DNA of 64,000 bases, from contig OX291562.1 in the NCBI GenBank assembly GCA_946406115.1, forward strand, positions 6,850,001 through 6,914,000, given 5' to 3'. Position numbers and translations under genes: made by a program. Of the stretch, positions 56,730 through 64,000 are shown piece by piece (position 1 is the stretch's first letter; each line of letters starts with the position of its first letter). Source of the DNA: Apoda limacodes. Its lineage: Eukaryota; Arthropoda; Insecta; Lepidoptera; Limacodidae. The notes beneath the pieces are model-generated. The model ran no database searches. It worked only from the letters and a program-made list of their open reading frames with translations, and was not told where the DNA came from.

Positions 56730-59700
56730 GGAATAAAAGCCGTAAGAATACACATGCACCGTAGCATGTTCACTTTTGTTTTAATTTGCATAGTAAGCTT
56801 ATTACTCTGGTTTCAGTGTCAGGTTTAGTTAGCTCATTGATCTTTGAAACTTTTGTAATTGATACATTTCAAACTTTGTCGTAACATAATATATTGCCTT
56901 CAACAGTTTGGGAGTTGCTATTTTACTGGTTTATTTTGGCTTCAGTTTTAAGTTTAGGTCAGGTTACCGATATTCAATAATAATTATTGTGTTTCAACGT
57001 GACTTGTGTGTGTGTTCAGAATTTTCCTTATTTAATAGCAATATTGTTGATACATACATATCATTCAAGCCAATCAAAATTACGCCAAATTCATGTTTAA
57101 TTAATAAAATCTAAAAAACAAATATAAATCTAATTTTAATGCTATAAATCAAATCAAATCAAATAATATCTATTCAAGTAGGTCCCTGAGGACACTTTTA
57201 AATCGTCAATGCAACCTATACAAATCTATAATCTATAAAAGAAACTCAACTATTTAAAGTAATTTATCATACAGTACTTTGTTAATCAACTAACAAGTAT
57301 GCAATCTATATTGAAATACTTAGTAATATAAATATGTTAGTAAGCAATTAAAAACAAAGTTGTGATACACAATACACTGCCAATGCTGTCAATTTTTTTT
57401 TTGTTTTTATGTAACATCCCCTAAGCTATGTGAATCATAAATATCTGCATAATGTCAATCGTTTGAAGGAATTTAGATTGGCCAGATGTGAAAAAAATGG
57501 CCGCTAAAGTTTAACAGAGACAGATTAACTTTTTCTCTTTCTAAAGTTTTTAAGGCTATTGCTCTGTCCATATGACAGACTGCAGAACTCAAAGTCTGTG
57601 GTATTTACATATAACACATTCAGAAATGGTTTTAAAGCGTGATTTCTATATAGAAGAGACTTAAACAGTCTGTAGTAAAATCTAAATTTAACATAAACTA
57701 TTTAATTTACATTAACACTAACAAATTAATGTTTTACAAAGTTTTCTAGGCTCAACTAATCAGGTATTCATTTACTTTTCTTATATTCGAGCAGAGAGTA
57801 TTCACCTCGGGTGAAAGGACTATTTAGGCACTCGAACTATTAGCGCCCTCGCTTGGTATATGCTTGTGTACTAAACTATCTTTTGCCTAAATGGGTTCCT
57901 TTCGACCCTTGTGTAGCAATCTACTATTTAATACTTTTGAGGTTGTCAAAAAAAAGGTATACGGGTAATAATTCAGTTAAAGCTGATTTTTTATGCTTCT
58001 TTTGTGTCCTAAATATCTAATTCTAGACGATTTGCTGTAGTGGAACTCTTGCTTATTAATTTTGGAGCTATAAGAATTAGGGTGAGTGCTCTTTTCCAAC
58101 CACTATTATCACCACTCCTATTTTCTTCGCTTTGGATATTAATAGGCAATTTTTACCTAGCTTAACTGCAAATAATCTTAACACTCGACTTCAAAGCGAA
58201 GAAAACGAGTACCTCAATAATCGGTCAGAGTCTCTACTTAAAACGTGCCAGTTTTATTATTTTAACTTTTTGGTATTTTTCAGATTTTAGTAGTTCGCCT
58301 TAATGACTTAAGAACCTGACTACAAATGATAGAAATAGACATAAAATTGACCGAAATCCTTAATTATAATCCTACAAAATTAAAAAAATAAATACGATGT
58401 TTAACCCTTTTATATAGGTACATAAAACAATGTTTTGTGTTATTTTTCGGCAAAACACGAGCAGGAAACCCCGCTTCAGAAACACATATTTTAATTTAAC
58501 CCGAGACTGTGAATTCCACACAAAAGAATTTTAATTAGCCCCTACTGAAAATTTTCGCCTGGATTGTCCAAGCCATGTTATGTTTTTGTTGAAGTCGGGC
58601 TTTTGTAGCATACTTTTCTTTCAGAACTTAAAATAAATGGTAAATATAAAATACTAGATTTTGCCAGCGCCCAAAATTCGGTTATTGTGGTGGAATTTTT
58701 ACGTCAACTCCTGTTAGCGACGGACCACACGAAATACCCAAATAGATTTATCACACATAGGACAAAATGTAAATAATTTAGAATAAGGATTTTTATTAAA
58801 TAAAGTCTCATTTTGACACAAAAGGTAACGCTAAAACAGCGTATATAGCAACTTGTTAGTAATTTGGAAGATTTTTGTAAGTAAGCTGATAAATAAATAT
58901 ACATAAAATAGTAAGTTGTAAGTGACATAAATTAAAGTCACAACAGCCAAGGATAAAAGTATGACATTTCAATGTAAAATAAAGTATATAAAGATAAGGC
59001 TCACTCAACTATGTACAATTTTATAGTAAAAACGTTAAGTAAATAGTAAAATGTATAAGGAATTACGTAGAAATAACTTAATGTTAGCGCATAGTGTTCT
59101 AGGATCGTATATAATATTGTGATTAAGCATCTATAGGTAATTTCAGTTAAGATTTAATATGTAGGATTGTCCATAAAATAGTAGCTTAGGTAAATAATTT
59201 TTAAAATAAAATGTAATGTTTTTATGTAAGTCGTGTTATGTACTCAAGCAGAGTTGAGTTAAAAATAAGTAGTGTAAATTGTAATTGCAAATAAATTCTT
59301 AATAATTGTATAACGTAGAGAAATATCGATAATGTTTAGTTAAAATTTAGTTAAAATCTATCAGTGTAAAATTTGTATGAAAAGTAAGAGCGTGAATTTT
59401 TAAAAAAATAAGCAATACGTTGAAGATTACGCTCTTAAAATTTTGCTAAGTTCAACAAACTCCCGCGCACTTTGCCGTGGAGCTACTAGGCCAGGCGTGA
59501 ATTTTGAAAATATTAGCAATACGCTTGCGAGACGCCCTTTACATTTTTGGCTCTTAAAGCCACAGTTTTAGAGATATTTGTATACATTCTTTTTCATAAC
59601 TTTTTCAAACTTAAAGCTATAAGTAGGAAATAATTATTATATGGAGAAATTCATTTTAATATTATAAATCAACGAAACATGTTTCTCCTTACAAACGAGT

Positions 59701-59817
59701 TGTAGACAAAGATAGCAAGCATTGTAAGAGTAGTCTATAGCTATAGTTTACAACTGTAACGGTAATTTTGTGGCCTTCCGCTTTGTTCAAAATAGTTTAA
59801 AACTCGACCGATCCGAC
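56730..59817. other. AT-rich stretch without genes
   Basis: Only a dispersed repeat at 57755-57880 (partner of 3195-3320) was recognised. No coding exon or defined element otherwise. Confidence 0.45.
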
Positions 59818-59827
59818 AGTCGTCGTC

Positions 59828-60153
59828 CCCGTCTCAGTCACGGGTATTCCCTTCCCCGCCCCTCTCATGACCCGGGATATCTCGCGTCCAGCGCCTATGC
59901 GAAGTGCACCTCTCGCGCAAACGCGCCTTGCCCCCCCGCGCCCCTTTCTCGCGCTGCCCCGCAACGCCGCTCAGACGGCCGAGCAGCAGCACTTCGGCAT
60001 TCTCGCCGAGATTTCTTGGGCTGCGACCCAGCCTATTTTGAGGTCGTGTACGCCGAATATGTACAGATCACCGATCTCAATCAAATGCTCAGCTTCATGG
60101 CTAAGCATCGCGACTTCTTCGCCGCCCTCCGCATGGTGGCCCCAAAACCTTAA
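59828..60153 (+). pseudogene. Jockey-type ORF1, C-terminal remnant
   Basis: Matches only the last 100 or so codons of ORF1. The frame is shifted between the Pro-rich part and the last 40 codons (VVYAEYVQITDLNQMLSFMA ... VAPKP), which end with a stop just before the ORF2 ATG at 60162. Zinc knuckles are absent because of the 5' truncation. Confidence 0.8.
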
Positions 60154-60161
60154 AAACCAAA

Positions 60162-62876
60162 ATGGATTGCTCAACCGCGCGCGAAAAACCCCGGTCCGTC
60201 TCCTTAGGCTATTTTAACGCCAACGGTTATCGAAACCAAAGAGAGGAATTATCGCAATTCCTCTCGTCCCAAAAACCGGAAGTCTTCCTCATCCAGGAAA
60301 CGTTCCTAAAGCCCACTGTCCGCACCCCTTCGATCGCGAACTATCGCACCGTCCGTTATGATAGAACTGCCTCTAATCTCGGAGGCACTCTCATCTATTA
60401 CAGGCGCTCCCTGCATTGCATCGATCCTTCACCACTTACGAACTTAGAAGCATCCGTCTGCCGCTTAGCGATGACCGGCCATCAGCCGATCATCATTGCA
60501 TCGGTTTATCTCTCTCCCTTAAAAAACTTGCTCGAGAGCGACCTTCAGTCGCTCTTAAATTTAGGCGACGCCGTCATTCTTGCCGGCGACCTAAATTACA
60601 AGCATCGCCGCTGGAACTCTTCAGTAACTTCACGGAGAGGCAGACTCCTCGACGATTTAGTTGACAGACTAAACTTTGACATCATCGCTCCCATGACGCC
60701 CACTTACTTTCCCCACAAAACTCGGAATAACCCTGACGTACTCGACATAGCACTTCTAAAGAATGTAAGGCTAAGCTTTCGCTCTATAAAGGTGCTTGAC
60801 GAACTTGACTCGGACCACCGCCCTGTCCTCCTCCGATTAGGTTCCCCTTCGGACTCTCCTCCCGACACTAGAACCGTGACGGACTGGGATAAATTTGGGC
60901 AATTGCTCGAAAATCCCAGCTTGCCACATCTAGACCGCGTTCCCAACGTAATCTCATCCGCGACCGACCTAAACGTAGCTATCGACTCACTCACTAGCCA
61001 CCTGACCGCCTCCGTTGGCGAGTGCTCAAGACAAGTGCCGGTTGGTAATTATCGCCACCTAATCCTGCCTCAGCACATCAGGTCGCTAATGACTGAGCGT
61101 AACGCGGCCCGCCGCGCACGCGATAGCGCTCCCACTATCGAAAATAAAGCTCGCTTCAACGACTTACACCGCTGTGTAAGAACCGCTGTAGCTGAGCTTC
61201 GCGCCCAACGTTTCGGTGATCTTATGGAGAACATTTCTCCTTCTCACCAAGCTTATTGGCACTTAGCCAGAGCTCTAAAATCCGAAACCGCCAACTCTCT
61301 ACCTCCGTTAACTCGTCCCAACAACGTTCCCGCGTTCAATCACGACGAAAAAGCGGATTGCCTAGCGTCTAGCCTCCAAGCCCAATGTGCCTTAAGCACA
61401 CAGCCATTCGATCCCGACCACATGCGCGAGGTAGACGGCGAAGTGGAGCGCAGAACTTCTCTGCTTCCACAAGACCCCCTGCCCCCTGTCACTGTCGACG
61501 AAGTCATACAGATCATACCTACGCCCCCGTAAAGCCCCCGGTGCGGACGGTATCTCTAACGATATCCTAAAGCGCCTCACTCTTCCCCTTCTATGACTCC
61601 TAGTAGCGATCTTTAACGCTGCTATCGAACATTGCATCTTTCCTTCTCAATGGAAAGATGCAATTGTTATAGGCATCCATAAGCCAGGCAAAGCTCGTAC
61701 CGAGCCGTCCTCCTATCGCCCTATAAGTTTACTAAAGGCCCTTGGTAAACTCAATGAACGCTTCCTCCTCGCTCACCCACGGAACGCTATAGTCTCCAGA
61801 GACATTTTAATAGACGAGCAGTTCGGCTTCCGTGCCAAACACTCATGCGTCCATCAAGTCCTCCGCATAACGGAACATATTCTTACTGGCTTTTAACCAG
61901 CGTTAGGTAAGACCCGTCACACGGGCGCTGTCATCTTCGATGTAGCGAAAGCTTTCGACAAAGTCTGGCACAACGGTTTAATTTTTAAACTGTACAACTT
62001 TCAGTTGCCAGATCGTCTCGTGCTCATCATACGAGACTATTTGTCGAATCGTAGCTTTCGCTACAAAGTTGAAGGCACTCTCTCTTCCCCCCGTCCCATA
62101 GAAGCAGGAGTCCCGCAAGGGTCCTTGCTCGCCCCCATCTTGTACCTTCTGTACACCAACGATATCCCTAAAACGATAGGTAAGTGAGTCGAATCACTAA
62201 GAGACTCCAACCCGCTATCACTGCCCTAGGCGAATGGTTTCTCTCCCTCTTCGGTCGTGCCATTCCCTCTCAAAATAAGACCAAATATCTCGGTGTGACC
62301 ATGGATAGTCGTTTGAACTTCCACGCTCACACCAAAATAGTCAGAGACCGAGCCGCTTTTATCCTCGGTCGTCTTTATCCCATGATAGGCAAGTCCAGTA
62401 AGATGTCGCTTAGAAATAAGCTGAATATTTACACAACTTGCATCCGACCCATACTAGCTTATGCTAGCGTAGTCTTTGCGTTATCCAAGCGCAATCTCCA
62501 CAAACTTCAGACCCTCCAAAACCGCTTTCTCAGAGCGGCCTCTGGAGCCTCTTGGAACGTCCGCAATGCGGACCTACACAGAGTTCGAACTCCCCACGAT
62601 TCCCCAATATTTCAAAGATTTGGCAGTCCGCCTTCAAGCTCCCCGAATAGGGCCTCCCTCCAAACACGACGCCGACGTCCCCGGGTTCGTCGGCGCCCAC
62701 AAGGATACACGAGGTATCAAAGAGTGCCGGGGCGCTTCTCGCCCCCACTCAATCGCAACCATACCCGCGTAACGGGGAACTCCCTTCCTGGCGGTGACTC
62801 ACCTTCGGGTTCGAGACTCACGCCGGTCGAAGGGACGGCCCCGAGAGCGACAACCCAAGCCGAGGGGAGCCCTTGA
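60162..62876 (+). pseudogene. Jockey-type ORF2, inactivated
   Basis: Endonuclease half is open from ATG 60162 to 61532 (NANG, QET, GDLN, SDHRPV all present). A 5-nt deletion near 61515 then shifts the frame within VIQ-I. Further damage: in-frame stops (TGA near 61593, TAA near 61895), a 52-bp deletion at 62180/62181 that removes YADD, about 78 bp lost near 62241, and about 165 bp lost near 62632. Motif A (FDVAKAFDKVW) and motif B (GVPQGS) survive. No reverse transcriptase could be made. Confidence 0.9.
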
Positions 62877-63164
62877 GCGTTGGGCGCTATATGGGCTAAG
62901 GCTCCTTCAGAGTCTCGCCCCAAAAAGCCCGGTGAAGCAGTAATGGCTGCAACAGCCAACTGCATAGACAGTTCAGAAAAAAAAAAAGTCGTCGTCATAC
63001 CGTACGGTTGTCTAATTTCTACGGCGCTTCGTTGTCGTAGGTTCGTTTTAGCTAGCCTACGCCCGTCGCCGCTATCCGTGTTCGTAATAACTCCTTAATA
63101 AAATTATAATAATGAAGTTTGCTTTAGCAAGCTAAAGCTGTAGCAATAGTTCGGTTAGGCTCGG

Positions 63165-63335
63165 TTATAGTAATTCCCGTGGGAACTTTTGAATTTTTCG
63201 AAAGCCTATGACCTATTTTAGGACTTAACCTATATGTGTGTCAAGTTTTATTCCAATCCGTCGAGTGGTTAAAGCGTTATTAAGTAACAAACATCCAAAC
63301 TTTCACATTTATAATATTAGTATATAGGATTATTA
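63165..63335 (+). repeat. Interspersed repeat related to the 56.3-kb palindrome
   Basis: CCCGTGGGAACTTTTGAATT, GACTTAACCTATATGTGTG, TCCGTCGAGTGGTTAAAGCG and a TTATAATATTAGTATA end. Single copy, same sense as the left arm at 56286. Confidence 0.65.
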
Positions 63336-63831
63336 ACAGGAGTGATATAGATATAGAAAATTATTGACAAGTACGAAAAGTAACATTAAACGAACTTTCA
63401 AGCTCTCTGATGTTTCAAACTCCACGGCTTTTATGTTTTAATGAAATTTTTATTTATCTTTATTTATTAAACCCAGGGGATTTTCCTTTCTTGCAACATT
63501 TAAATTTACAATAACGAAGGTTTTAAATTAAGAGGCAAAGCTCTTTAATTAATTAGGATGTGGCGATGATGTATTTCAAATCCCAGATTATAAAAGGTAC
63601 TTTTTCTTTTGACTGAAGTGAGAAATATGAAATTCGTATATTTCATCCTAAATTCAGAATAATTTTGATATTAATCAGTGTAGACATAGGCATGGGACTA
63701 AGATATGTTTAAAATTTTATTTTCAGAGCCATCCATGAATATGAAATCTCGGTCTAAGATGATATTAAGTAACAATGGGATGACAAACTAAATTTCTAAA
63801 AAATAAATATATTATTTTTTAAATTTTTTTG

Positions 63832-64000
63832 GACATCACACACAGCGCCATCTAGCACCAAAGTAAGCAAAACTTGTGTCATGGCTACCAAGCAACGGAT
63901 ACAAATACACAAATATTACTTTTTTTTTGTAAATACATACATATCGTACATAAATACATCCAGACTCAAGACACACATAAATGTTTATATTTCGACATAA
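63832..64000 (-). mobile_element. tRNA-headed SINE, cut by window end
   Basis: Tail and body match 49971-50217 in reverse complement (AGATGGCGCTGTGTGTGATG; CTTGAGTCTGGATGTATTTA). The tRNA-like head would lie beyond the window. Confidence 0.75.

Larger units (their letters stand above)
59828..62986 (+). mobile_element. Jockey-type LINE, 5'-truncated decayed copy
   Basis: Homologous to the full-length element from the end of ORF1 through ORF2, 3'UTR and an A-run. Flanked by a perfect 10-bp duplication AGTCGTCGTC (59818-59827 and 62987-62996). Truncation begins at CCCGTCTCAG within ORF1. ORF2 carries several frame-breaking deletions and stops, so the copy is dead. Confidence 0.93.

Overview
The window looks like AT-rich insect nuclear DNA, most likely from a moth or butterfly. 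That rests on one intron-containing neuropeptide receptor gene and on a dense load of repeats of types I associate with Lepidoptera. These include a CR1-like LINE with a very conserved 3' tail, a Jockey-clade LINE, tRNA-headed SINEs and hAT- and Tc1-type remnants. No bacterial genes, operons or CRISPR arrays are present. Species and family names are inference; nothing was searched.

Host gene. The only convincing host gene is on the minus strand between about 20.1 kb and 1.4 kb: a neuropeptide F / neuropeptide Y-like G-protein-coupled receptor (NPFR). It has three coding exons (20089-19898, 10344-10111, 2061-1396) joined by two phase-0 introns of 9.55 and 8.05 kb. Together they encode 363 residues covering all seven membrane segments. 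Any 5' untranslated exon lies upstream and was not identified.

Retrotransposons. Intron 1 holds a full-length Jockey-clade element (12591-18401, minus strand, same sense as NPFR). It has intact ORF1 and ORF2, a poly(A) tail, a plausible Inr+DPE internal promoter and a perfect 10-bp target duplication. A 5'-truncated, decayed copy (59828-62986, plus) has lost the reverse transcriptase active site, and a 162-bp stub (31161-31322, minus) also survives. All three copies are flanked by 10-bp duplications. A second, CR1-like family is represented by one nearly complete element (about 27304-30614, plus) and nine fragments. One of these (21646-22081) is almost identical to the long copy.

Layout. 0-21 kb: NPFR and its TE-filled introns. 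21.6-26.5 kb: CR1 fragments, a 33-bp minisatellite and a tandem array. 26.8-37.9 kb: a direct segmental duplication whose first copy was broken up by LINE insertions that the second copy lacks. 40-44 kb: a foldback element, a wrecked Tc1-type transposase and SINEs. 44.8-46.8 kb: LINE remnants. 48-52 kb: a hAT-type MITE, a SINE and two copies of an unclassified repeat. 53-55 kb: a second foldback structure. 55-57 kb: a CR1 fragment and a palindrome. 59.8-63 kb: the second Jockey copy. The remainder is AT-rich DNA with no recognisable gene.
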